43,750 bases of DNA from B4-G1 sp964393895. GTDB lineage: Bacteria > Chloroflexota > Anaerolineae > B4-G1. Position 1 is the stretch's first letter; every line of letters begins with the position of its first letter. Shown one piece after another: positions 24,360-33,665 of this stretch. The position numbers and the translations under genes are program-made. Under the pieces are notes generated by a model. That model did no database searches. It saw only the letters and a list, made by a program, of their open reading frames with translations, and was not told where the DNA came from. The stretch spans positions 1 to 43,750 of the forward strand of contig CAYMWP010000021.1 of assembly GCA_964393895.1 (NCBI GenBank), read 5' to 3'.

Positions 24360-24986
24360 ATGTTTGTACGAGATTGTATGACCCACAAACCCGTCACGCT
24401 CCGGCCGGATAGCGACCCGCTGGCGGGCGTGGCCATCTGCAAGGGTGGGGGGGTCCGCCATTTGCCGGTCGTGGACGCGAAAGGTTGCGTGCTCGGCGTC
24501 GTCTCGCGCGCCGACCTGGAGCTATTCCTTTCTAAATCCGAATCACCGGGCGTGATGAAGCGGCAACACCGCGTGGACCAGGTCGAGATCCGCGAGACGC
24601 CGCTATTGCGCCCCGATTATCCGCTGGAAGTGGCGGCCAGCTTGATGGTGGAGTACAAGACCAGTTGTCTGCCCGTGATGGAGGATGAGCAACTCGTCGG
24701 CGTCGTCACTGAGACTGATCTGTTCAAGGCTCTGCTCCAAGTCTTTAGTGGGCAGCGAAAGGGGATCCGCTTGACCGCCTTGACTCCCAATCTCAAGGGG
24801 ACGTTGGGCGTCATCAGCACCGCGGTCGCGGAAGTGAGAGGCGACATCCTGTCAATCAACGTCTTTGAGGGGACGGCCCCCGATAACCGGGGCCTCACGC
24901 TCAAAGTGGCCGACGCCTCTAAGGAGGAGTTGATAGAGGCGGTCGAGCCGATGGTTCTAGAGATACTTGACGTGCGGGAGATTTAG
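24360..24986 (+). CDS. CBS-CBS-ACT domain protein (AcuB-like)
   Basis: 208 aa. The first CBS domain spans MTHKPVTLRPDSDPL to RADLELFL. The second spans RETPLLRPDYPLEVAASLMVE to TETDLFKALL. The ACT domain contains LKGTLGVISTAVAEVRGDILSINVF. AcuB-like proteins of this layout bind adenine nucleotides and/or amino acids and regulate partner enzymes. GGGAGG six bases ahead of the ATG sets the start at 24360. It follows the aldehyde oxidoreductase by 73 bases and is probably its cotranscribed regulator. Confidence 0.85.
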   Translation: MFVRDCMTHKPVTLRPDSDPLAGVAICKGGGVRHLPVVDAKGCVLGVVSRADLELFLSKSESPGVMKRQHRVDQVEIRETPLLRPDYPLEVAASLMVEYKTSCLPVMEDEQLVGVVTETDLFKALLQVFSGQRKGIRLTALTPNLKGTLGVISTAVAEVRGDILSINVFEGTAPDNRGLTLKVADASKEELIEAVEPMVLEILDVREI

Positions 24987-25014
24987 GCCCGCCAGTCTCG
25001 TTTTGCCTGTGGCG

Positions 25015-25136
25015 CAGCAATTCCCGTTTTGGCAATTCCAGCTTGGGTGCATCGGCCTAAAAGAGCCGATGCTAGGAAAAAAACTAGCCAGCACCGTCTG
25101 TTTTACGGCGGTGCGGCTTCAAAACGGGAATTACTG
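25015..25136. mobile_element. MITE-like element, copy 1 (122 bp)
   Basis: Terminal inverted repeats are CAGCAATTCCCGTTTTG on the left and, reading inward from the right, CAGTAATTCCCGTTTTG: 17 bases with one mismatch. Immediately outside lie CCTGTGGCG (25006-25014) and CCTGTGACG (25137-25145), a 9-bp direct repeat with one mismatch that fits a target-site duplication. The interior folds into small hairpins: CCA/TGG, GCATCGGC/GCCGATGC, GCTAG/CTAGC and GCACCG/CGGTGC. It carries no coding capacity. It lies 79 bases ahead of the second FAD oxidoreductase start. Confidence 0.85.
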
Positions 25137-25223
25137 CCTGTGACGCTCGTCTGGGAGTTGCAGGTCTGCAAACAGCAGATCATCATCGTCGTGAACAATC
25201 AGGATTTCATAAGGGGTGACAGA

Positions 25224-26381
25224 ATGAATTTGCAAAAGACGGCCGACGTCATCGTCATCGGTGGTGGCGTGATGGGAACCAGCACCGCCTACCACCTAGC
25301 GCTCAAGGGCTGCCAGAACGTGTTGCTGTTGGAACGAGAGTCTTTTTTGGGAATGGAGGCCACGGGCAAATGTGCTGGTGGCATCCGCTACCAATTCGGC
25401 ACAGAGATCAACGTTCGTCTCTCCCAGCTTAGCCTGCCGATGCTGGATCGCTTCGAGGAAGAGCTGGAGCAGCCGATTGATCTGCGTTACTGCGGTTATC
25501 TTTTCTTGCTGACCGACGAGCGGGACGCGGCGGTCTTTTGCCAGAACGTGGAGATGCAACACCGGCTGGGGGTGGAGACGCAATGGTTGGAGCCGGACGA
25601 GATTGGCGAGTTAGCGCCGTTGCTCAATCTGGATGGCGTATTGGCCGGGACTTTTCACCCCGGCGACGGCTTGGCTGACCCCAACGGGGTGGTGCAGGGG
25701 TACGCTTCCGGGGCGCGGCGGTTGGGAGCCAGGCTCAAGACCGACGTGGCGGTGACAGACATTCTCGTCGAAGGCGGGCGGGTGCGGGGCGTCGTCACTG
25801 ATCAGGGGGAGGTCGCGGCGCCGGTCGTCGTCAACGCGGCCGGGCCGTGGACCGGAGAGGTCGGCAGAATGGCCGGTGTGGACATCCCCATCGTGCCCGT
25901 GCGTCGCCAGATCGTCGTCACCAGTCCCATACCGGAGATACCACCCGACTTTCCTTTCATCATTGACTTTGCCCAATCGTTGTACTTTCACCGCGAGGGG
26001 CCGGGTATCCTGACCGGCATGTCGAACCCCGACGAGATCGTGAGCTTTGACCAATCGTTGGACGACGAGTGGGAGCTGGTCCATATGGAAGCGGCGATCG
26101 AACGGCTGCCCATCCTGGAGAAAGCGGGGCTGGCAAGTCATTGGGCCGGGCTGTACGAGAACTCGCCGGACGCACACCCTATACTGGGTCGCATCCCAGA
26201 GGTGGAGGGGTTCTACTGCATCGGTGGTTTCAGCGGGCACGGCTTCCAGCACGGCCCCGCCTGCGGCCTGCTGCTGGCGGAAGAGATACTGGACGGCAAG
26301 GCCCACACGCTGGATGTCTCGCAACTGGACCTGGCCCGTTTCCGGGAGGGACGGGAGATCGTGGAGTATAACGTGGTGTAG
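25224..26381 (+). CDS. FAD-dependent oxidoreductase, sarcosine oxidase beta type
   Basis: 385 aa. Motifs are ADVIVIGGGVMGTSTAYHLA for FAD binding, GKCAGGIRYQFG, VVNAAGPWTGEVGRMAG, and the C-terminal WAGLYENSPDAHPILG with CIGGFSGHGFQHGP. It is the same length as the flavoprotein at 12968 but only distantly similar, so the two probably take different substrates. The start at 25224 follows AAGGGGTGA; the open frame further upstream runs through the MITE-like element and is not real. It is last in the one-carbon/amino-acid cluster and convergent with adenylosuccinate lyase. Confidence 0.9.
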   Translation: MNLQKTADVIVIGGGVMGTSTAYHLALKGCQNVLLLERESFLGMEATGKCAGGIRYQFGTEINVRLSQLSLPMLDRFEEELEQPIDLRYCGYLFLLTDERDAAVFCQNVEMQHRLGVETQWLEPDEIGELAPLLNLDGVLAGTFHPGDGLADPNGVVQGYASGARRLGARLKTDVAVTDILVEGGRVRGVVTDQGEVAAPVVVNAAGPWTGEVGRMAGVDIPIVPVRRQIVVTSPIPEIPPDFPFIIDFAQSLYFHREGPGILTGMSNPDEIVSFDQSLDDEWELVHMEAAIERLPILEKAGLASHWAGLYENSPDAHPILGRIPEVEGFYCIGGFSGHGFQHGPACGLLLAEEILDGKAHTLDVSQLDLARFREGREIVEYNVV

Positions 26382-26411
26382 GGTGGGTGGCGAGTCTCAT
26401 AACGCTCACCT

Positions 26412-27821
26412 CTAGGCCAAAGCTTCGCGGATCGTCTCCGCCATACGCCGCGCACGCTCCGCCGCGTCACCGACGTGAGCGGTGGCGTCGAGCAGCTCGC
26501 GCACGCGATTTGCGTCCACGTATCGCAGCACCTCCGGGTCGGCGGCCAGCCGGTCGGCCAGCGGATTCGGCGTTCCTGCCCACACCGCCTGCCAGGCGGC
26601 CATCGCGTGAGCGCGGATCAGCTCGTGCATCGTCTGGCGGTCGGCGCCATTGCGCACCAGCTCCATCAACAGTCGCTCGGTGGCGGCAAAGGTGCCATAG
26701 GCCGCCACGTTGCGGGCGATACCCTCATCGTGGATATTCAACCCGCGCAAAATGCGATGGGCGCGGCGCAGAATCTCGTCGCTCGCCAGGAACGCGTTCG
26801 GCAGAATGATGCGCCGGTTGGCCGAATCGTCCAGCGTGCGCTCCAGCAGGGAGTGGGCGGCGTTATCCCAGGCCACGCGCCCCAGCGCGGCGACGTAGCG
26901 GGCCAGACTGTCCATGTTCTCCGCATTGACCGGGTTGCGCTTGAAGGGCATCGCCGAGGAACCGACCTGCCTGGCGCCGAAAGGCTCGCTCCACTCGCCG
27001 ATGGGCGGAGATTGCAGCAGCCGCAGGTCGAACGCAAAGCGGTGGAGCGACGCCGCCAGCCCTGCCAGCGCCGTCAGTACGCGATAGTCCTGCTGGCGCG
27101 GGTAGACCTGGGTGGCGACTGGGAAGGGGGCCAGCCCCAGCTCCGCCATTACGAGCGCTTCCAGTTCGGCGACCGTCATCCCCGTGCCTTCCAACACCCA
27201 GGCGTAGGAGGCCGCGCTGCCCACTGCTCCCTTGATCCCTTTGCCCCGTAGGCAGGTCCGCAGGCGGCGCAGTTCGTGGTAGTCTTCCAGCAAATCCTGT
27301 CCATAGGTCGCCAGCCGGTAGCCGACGGTGGTGGGTTCGGCGGGCTGGATGTGGGTGTAGCCCATACAGACCTGGTCGGCGCGGGTCTCGATACGGTCGG
27401 CCAGGTCGCTCAGGAGCGCGCGCAGCCGTTCCAGCAACAGGTCGAGCGCGTCGCGAATGCGCAGCGCGTCGGCGTTGTCCTCGATATCGGTGCTGGTGGC
27501 TCCCAGGTGGATGATGGGGCCGCCGACCGGGCACTGCTCGGCGAAGGCGCGAATCTCGGCCATCAGGTCGTGGTGGATCTCGGCCTCGATCTCGGCGGCG
27601 CGCTCAATGTCCACGTCGTCCTGGTGCGCCCGCAGGTCGGCCAACTGCTCGGCCGTGATCAGCCCGGCCTGATGTTGTGCCCTGGCCAGCGCGACCCATA
27701 CCTGGCGGAAGAGCCGCCGCTTGTGCGCCTCGCTCCACAAGGCGCGCATCTCGGCAGAGCCGTAGCGCCAGGTGAAGGGGGAGAGATACGTTTCGTGAGT
27801 GAACTGGGTTTTTGGTTTCAT
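26412..27821 (-). CDS. purB: Adenylosuccinate lyase
   Basis: 469 aa. This is the fumarase/aspartase superfamily enzyme of purine synthesis, acting on SAICAR and adenylosuccinate. The family signature GSSAMPFKRNP is intact. Other motifs are HLGATSTDIEDNADAL, MGYTHIQPAEPTTVGYR with the catalytic histidine, KGAVGSAASY and SLLERTLDDSANRR. A weak AGG ribosome binding site precedes the ATG at 27821. It stands alone on the minus strand, convergent with the FAD oxidoreductase 30 bases away. Confidence 0.96.
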   Translation of the reverse strand: MKPKTQFTHETYLSPFTWRYGSAEMRALWSEAHKRRLFRQVWVALARAQHQAGLITAEQLADLRAHQDDVDIERAAEIEAEIHHDLMAEIRAFAEQCPVGGPIIHLGATSTDIEDNADALRIRDALDLLLERLRALLSDLADRIETRADQVCMGYTHIQPAEPTTVGYRLATYGQDLLEDYHELRRLRTCLRGKGIKGAVGSAASYAWVLEGTGMTVAELEALVMAELGLAPFPVATQVYPRQQDYRVLTALAGLAASLHRFAFDLRLLQSPPIGEWSEPFGARQVGSSAMPFKRNPVNAENMDSLARYVAALGRVAWDNAAHSLLERTLDDSANRRIILPNAFLASDEILRRAHRILRGLNIHDEGIARNVAAYGTFAATERLLMELVRNGADRQTMHELIRAHAMAAWQAVWAGTPNPLADRLAADPEVLRYVDANRVRELLDATAHVGDAAERARRMAETIREALA

Positions 27822-27963
27822 CGGCTGAACCTATTTGAGAAACTGGATCGGGTGTTCCCATTATCTTGACCTATTGTACTTCAGTTTGAGGTGAAGGGGA
27901 AGCGGTTTGGGTGCGAAAAACAGGCCAAGGTTGCAGAGTTCGATCCGTTCGAGGATACGGCCC

Positions 27964-28030
27964 GCACGGGCATAAAGCGCCCGTGCTACAGAGCAGGGCC
28001 CGATAAAATCGGGGCCCGATAAAGTCGGGC
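27964..28030. repeat. Cluster of small palindromic repeats
   Basis: This 430-base gap (27822-28251) between divergent purB and msrB contains three adjacent hairpins: GCACGGGC/GCCCGTGC, CCCGAT/ATCGGG and GCCCGA/TCGGGC. The last two are near-identical tandem units separated by single bases. The rest of the gap holds no convincing gene. The minus-strand frame at 27861-28400 has no ribosome binding site or recognisable motif. Confidence 0.5.
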
Positions 28031-28251
28031 TTACCATATGAGCAATAGGGACTTTTGAATAATCGGCTGGTAAGAAATCTGCTGCTGAAATCGTCTGGTA
28101 GTAGAGAGGGGAATGGTGAGCCTGCAACACTGGTATTATGCTGATTATCTCGGTTATCATCAGCACTGGTGCACCCTTCGCCGGGGCGGCTGACCTGGAT
28201 GGTGGATCGAGATGCAGCGGGCGAGACGTAAAGAAGAGAGGAGATGTCTCT

Positions 28252-28881
28252 ATGATACGCAGATCGTTTGGCATTGTCGTGGTAGGATTGTTGGTTTTCA
28301 TCTTTATCATCTGTATATTGGCCTGGATTGGCAAACCCTCACCGAGGAGTGATAATATAATGGACCCAGAATATGAAATGACAGACCGTGATGACCCCAC
28401 TCCCCACCCTGAAGGGGAGGAGCACGAGCCGTGGATGGACTTTCAAAAGCCATCCCAGAGCGAATTGAGGGCTATGCTCACGCCCTTGCAGTACAGCGTC
28501 ACCCAGGAAAATGGGACAGAGCGCGCCTTCCAGAACGAATACTGGGATAATCACCGAGAGGGGATCTATGTGGACGTGGTCTCCGGCGAGCCGCTCTTCA
28601 GCTCCCTGGACAAGTTTGACTCCGGCACCGGCTGGCCCAGCTTCACCAGGCCGCTAGAGCCGGGTAACATCGCGGAGCGAGAGGACAACTCTCTGTGGAC
28701 GAGCAGGATCGAGGTGCGCAGCAAACACGCCGATTCCCACCTGGGGCACGTCTTCGACGATGGCCCGCCGCCCACCGGCCTGCGCTACTGCATTAACTCT
28801 GCCGCCCTGCGTTTTGTCTCCAGAGAGGAGATGGCAGAAGGGGGGTACGGTGAGTACCTGGAGCTTTTCGAGGAGGATTGA
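28252..28881 (+). CDS. msrB: Membrane-anchored peptide-methionine (R)-S-oxide reductase
   Basis: 209 aa. An N-terminal membrane anchor (FGIVVVGLLVFIFIICILAW) is followed by a linker and the MsrB domain. Domain motifs are GTERAFQNEYWDNHREGIY, DSGTGWPSFTRP, RSKHADSHLGHVF and the catalytic cysteine in GLRYCINSAALRF. The two CxxC zinc pairs found in many MsrBs are absent. The start at 28252 follows AGAGGAG. The protein should repair methionine-R-sulfoxide outside the cytoplasmic membrane. The gene overlaps the ribosome binding site of msrA, so the R and S isomers are repaired by adjacent, similarly anchored enzymes. Confidence 0.92.
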   Translation: MIRRSFGIVVVGLLVFIFIICILAWIGKPSPRSDNIMDPEYEMTDRDDPTPHPEGEEHEPWMDFQKPSQSELRAMLTPLQYSVTQENGTERAFQNEYWDNHREGIYVDVVSGEPLFSSLDKFDSGTGWPSFTRPLEPGNIAEREDNSLWTSRIEVRSKHADSHLGHVFDDGPPPTGLRYCINSAALRFVSREEMAEGGYGEYLELFEED

Positions 28882-28884
28882 CCA

Positions 28885-29673
28885 ATGGCAAACTTGACCA
28901 AATGGTCGGTTGTGGTGATAATCACCGCCAGCCTGGTGGGGCTGACAGTGATTTTGCTTGGCTCGACTTGGAAACAAAAGGAGATACTGGATATGACGGA
29001 AAGCAACACGGTTTCCCCGTCCGCAATACCGGCGCTAGACAGCGCCGCACCTGCCGACACGGAGACGGCGACGTTCGCTCTGGGCTGATTCTGGGGACCA
29101 GACTCCCGGTTTGGGAGTATCCCCGGCGTGGTTCGGACTCGCGTCGGCTATGCTGGCGGCACGACTGAGAACCCCACCTATTATCATCTAGGCGATCACA
29201 CCGAGACGATCCAGATCGAGTACGACCCGACCCTGGTTTCGTATCGAGAGTTGCTGGATGTCTTTTGGGCCGGGCACGATCCCGCGAGACCGGCCTTCTC
29301 GCGGCAATATGCCTCCATCATCTTTTATCACGACGCCGAGCAGGAAAAACTGGCCCTGGCCTCCAAGGAGCGCCAGGAAGCCCAGTGCGGCTGCCAACTC
29401 TATACCGAGATCGTCCCGGCCGCCGCGTTCTACCTGGCCGAGAACTATCATCAAAAGTACCGGTTGCAACAATCGCCCGAGTTTGTGAGTGAGTTCAACG
29501 CCATATATCCCAACAGTGACGATTTCGTGAACTCGACGGCTGCGGCGCGCGTGAATGGCTACCTCGGCGGCTACGGCGCGCTCGCCGATCTGCAGGTCGG
29601 GATTGACGGCCTGGGTCTCTCCCCGGCGGCGAGGCAAAAACTGCTGGACATTGTCCGTCAACGCGAGCGATGA
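28885..29673 (+). CDS. msrA: Membrane-anchored MsrA, probable selenoprotein (Sec68 at TGA 29086-29088)
   Basis: Peptide-methionine (S)-S-oxide reductase, 262 aa if TGA is read as selenocysteine. The frame opens with an anchor (WSVVVIITASLVGLTVILLG), runs to ATFALG, meets TGA, and continues in the same frame with FWGPDSRFG and GVVRTRVGYAGG. In MsrA the residue between G and FWG is the catalytic cysteine, so TGA replaces precisely that codon. The C-terminal part is complete, with ENPTYYHLGDHTE, FWAGHDP, IIFYHDAEQ and a CGC near residue 171. A SECIS-like hairpin follows the TGA. GAGGAGG precedes the ATG. The alternative is a nonsense mutation, but position, frame and hairpin all favour selenocysteine. 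Confidence 0.85.
29086..29124 (+). promoter_or_regulatory. Bacterial SECIS-like element after the msrA TGA
   Basis: Downstream of TGA, GGGGA (29093-29097) pairs with TCCCC (29120-29124), and ACTCCC (29102-29107) pairs with GGGAGT (29113-29118). They enclose a 5-base apical loop, GGTTT. The loop begins with G and lies 19 bases after the TGA, matching the known bacterial SECIS pattern: a short loop with an early guanine at a set distance for SelB. The match was judged by eye, not by a covariance model. Confidence 0.75.
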
Positions 29674-29780
29674 ATCTACGAGATTTGCTGCCCGGTGTCA
29701 GTGACTATCTGGCCCACGCCGACCTGGGAGGCGACGCCTTCCAGGCTTTGCCCACCCCGGCTTTTCCTGGAACGACTTGA
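29670..29780 (+). pseudogene. Small degraded ORF ended by frameshift and MITE insertion
   Basis: ATG overlaps the msrA stop (ATGA) and opens MNLRDLLPGVSDYLAHADLG, ending at 29780. The neighbouring frame just after it reads as a sensible protein tail (PGFSWNDLTGRDWDYPLY) and enters MITE copy 2. Removing the element and one 9-bp duplication restores DYPLY followed directly by TGA. This looks like a small gene of about 46 residues with one indel and a transposon at its end. No family is recognised. Confidence 0.4.
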
Positions 29781-29809
29781 CCGGTCGGGACTGGGATTAC
29801 CCGTTGTAC

Positions 29810-29908
29810 CAGCAATTCCCGTTTTGGCAATTCTAGCTTAGGTGCTAGGAAAAAACTAGCCAGCACTGTCTGTTTTACGGCGGTGCGGCTTCAAAACGGG
29901 AATTACTG
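29810..29908. mobile_element. MITE-like element, copy 2 (99 bp)
   Basis: It has the same ends as the copy at 25015: CAGCAATTCCCGTTTTG and its near-complement. It is flanked by CCGTTGTAC (29801-29809) and CCGTTTTAC (29909-29917), a 9-bp direct repeat with one mismatch. It lacks the 22-base hairpin block of copy 1 but otherwise differs at only a few positions. A CCA/TGG stem of copy 1 is CTA/TAG here, a paired change. It ends 23 bases ahead of the YyaL-like gene and so forms part of its leader. Confidence 0.85.
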
Positions 29909-29931
29909 CCGTTTTACTGAGGAGAGATCAA

Positions 29932-32031
<2,100 letters not shown>

Positions 32032-32054
32032 TTGCAGCAAGGAGGCTTTGGCCT

Positions 32055-32969
32055 GTGGAAGATCAGACATTATCGGTGACTTTTTGGGGCGTGCGTGGTG
32101 GGTACCCCAAACCTGGCCCAGGGACGAACGAGTTCGGCGGCAACACCACCTGCCTCGAGATCCGTGCCGGTTCTCATCTAATAATCGTTGACGCCGGGAC
32201 TGGCATCATCGGGCTGGGGGAAAAACTGCTTGCCCAACGTCAGGCCGATGGGAAGCCCATCGTCGCTACGATACTATTTACCCATACCCATCACGATCAC
32301 ACTCACGGATTCCCTTTCTTCGCGCCGGCGTATCGGGGAAGCAGCGTGTTACACATCTTTGGACCCAAGTTGTTGCACCAAGACCTGGAGGATGTCCTGG
32401 CTAACGCTATGTTGCCCCCATTGTACCCTGTTCGCCTGGACGAAATGAGCGCCATGCGCGTTATCCGCAACGTTTCCGAAAACGAAATGATCACTTGTGA
32501 CGCTTCCGATGCTGCCCCACAAGTGTGCAATGCCTACCGCCAACAGGAGGTGTGCGCTCCCTGGCAGGTCAGAGTGCGCATCATGCGCAGTTATGCTCAC
32601 CCGCAAGGTGTCTTTATCTATCGCATCGAGTTGGGCGATAGGAAACTAGTCGTCGCTACCGATGTCGAGGGGTACGCTGGCGGAGATAGGCGCCTGATCC
32701 AGTTCGCCCGGGGAGCCGATCTGCTGATACACGACGCCGAATATACCCCGCAGGAATATCTGGGAACCCCCGTCAAACAGGGTTGGGGACATAGCACTTG
32801 GGAGATGGCCGTCGAGGTAGCTGAGGCTGCCGAGGTCAAGAGACTGGCCCTTACCCATCACAGCGTCTACCACGACGATGCTTTTATGAAGGATATGGAG
32901 CGGCAGGTGCAGGCTCGTTTCCCCGCGGCCGTGATGGCGCGTGAGGGAATGACGTTGGACGTGGCCTGA
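32055..32969 (+). CDS. Metallo-beta-lactamase-fold hydrolase
   Basis: 304 aa. The dimetal motif is THTHHDHTHG, with further ligands in VATDVEG and LTHHSVYHDD. The N-terminus is FWGVRGGYPKPGPGTNEFGGNTTCLEI, typical of the PhnP/cyclic phosphodiesterase-like group with a conserved GTNEFGGNT loop. The start is GTG with AGGAGG nine bases upstream. Substrate unknown; a phosphodiester is likely by family. It is cotranscribed with the preceding YyaL-like gene (23-base gap) and the small cysteine-rich gene that follows. Confidence 0.88.
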   Translation: MEDQTLSVTFWGVRGGYPKPGPGTNEFGGNTTCLEIRAGSHLIIVDAGTGIIGLGEKLLAQRQADGKPIVATILFTHTHHDHTHGFPFFAPAYRGSSVLHIFGPKLLHQDLEDVLANAMLPPLYPVRLDEMSAMRVIRNVSENEMITCDASDAAPQVCNAYRQQEVCAPWQVRVRIMRSYAHPQGVFIYRIELGDRKLVVATDVEGYAGGDRRLIQFARGADLLIHDAEYTPQEYLGTPVKQGWGHSTWEMAVEVAEAAEVKRLALTHHSVYHDDAFMKDMERQVQARFPAAVMAREGMTLDVA

Positions 32970-32991
32970 GGTATGAAAGGAGGCAAATGCA

Positions 32992-33189
32992 ATGGAAGAA
33001 AAGTTGATATGCGACAATTGTCGCGACGAGATTGGCCCCGGAGACGAACCCATCCGCCGGGGCGACCGGGTATATTGCTGCGAGGCTTGCGCTTTTGAAG
33101 CTGCTCGTAGCGAAGATTGTAGCGGGCGGACGGATTCTCACATCAAGCCGTCCTTTGAGCAGGTAGGTGGACAAATGAGGAGGGAGTAG
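32992..33189 (+). CDS. Small cysteine-rich zinc-finger/metallothionein-like protein
   Basis: 65 aa. A CDNC pair (C7, C10) and YCCEAC (C29, C30, C33) plus C43 and several histidines suggest one zinc site of the type seen in bacterial metallothioneins and treble-clef fingers, here with a reduced cysteine set. AAAGGAGG gives a strong start. The ferritin-like gene begins on the base after its stop, and its own end contains that gene's AGGAGGG ribosome binding site. It is probably a metal-binding or sequestering protein in the oxidative-stress operon. Confidence 0.65.
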   Translation: MEEKLICDNCRDEIGPGDEPIRRGDRVYCCEACAFEAARSEDCSGRTDSHIKPSFEQVGGQMRRE

Positions 33190-33657
33190 ATGGCTGTTTT
33201 TACTGCTACTGAAGCGCTCGAGATGGCGCTAGAGATCGAAGAGAACGGCGAATTGTTTTACAACGAGGCGTCTGCCAAGAGCACCGACGCCGAGGTCAAG
33301 GAGCTCTTTGAGGCCCTGGCTGCCCAGGAGCGGGGCCACTACCAGGTCTTTCAAAAGATGCTGGAGGACGTGCAACCGGCCCGGGAGCTGCCCGCCTCCG
33401 AATACGACCAATATCAGGACTATGTACAGGTTGCTCTGGACAATGCACTGTTCGCCGGTCCGGAAAAGGCGCTGAGCCTGGCCAGGAAGGCGCAGGATCG
33501 CGAGATGGCCCTGCGGGCGGCGATGGGTTTTGAGAAGGACACCCTTTTGTTCTTTTACGATTTGCGCGACATGGTGGCCGAGGCGGACCGGAAAACGATC
33601 ACCGCCGTGATTCGAGAGGAGAAGAAGCATCTGCGCCGGCTGGCCGGTATGCTCTAG
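33190..33657 (+). CDS. Rubrerythrin/ferritin-like diiron protein
   Basis: 155 aa four-helix bundle. Diiron ligands appear in two ExxH-type halves: EIEENGELFYNEAS and EALAAQERGHYQVFQ, then LRAAMGFEKDTLLFF and REEKKHLRRLAGML. No rubredoxin domain follows, so electrons must come from another protein. These proteins reduce peroxide or store iron in anaerobes. It is tightly coupled to the preceding small metal protein and, nine bases later, to the FprA flavoprotein. Confidence 0.87.
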   Translation: MAVFTATEALEMALEIEENGELFYNEASAKSTDAEVKELFEALAAQERGHYQVFQKMLEDVQPARELPASEYDQYQDYVQVALDNALFAGPEKALSLARKAQDREMALRAAMGFEKDTLLFFYDLRDMVAEADRKTITAVIREEKKHLRRLAGML

Positions 33658-33665
33658 GAGGTGCC

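Noticed and set aside
25015..25136. Riboswitch controlling the FAD oxidoreductase
   Set aside because: Terminal inverted repeats and 9-bp direct-repeat flanks on both copies point to transposition, although a leader effect is not excluded.
27861..28400. 179-residue minus-strand open frame upstream of purB
   Set aside because: It crosses the palindrome cluster and the start of msrB, has no ribosome binding site and no recognisable motif.
28885..29088. A stand-alone 67-residue membrane peptide gene
   Set aside because: It ends at the TGA that occupies the MsrA catalytic position, and the frame continues as MsrA, so it is the N-terminus of that protein.
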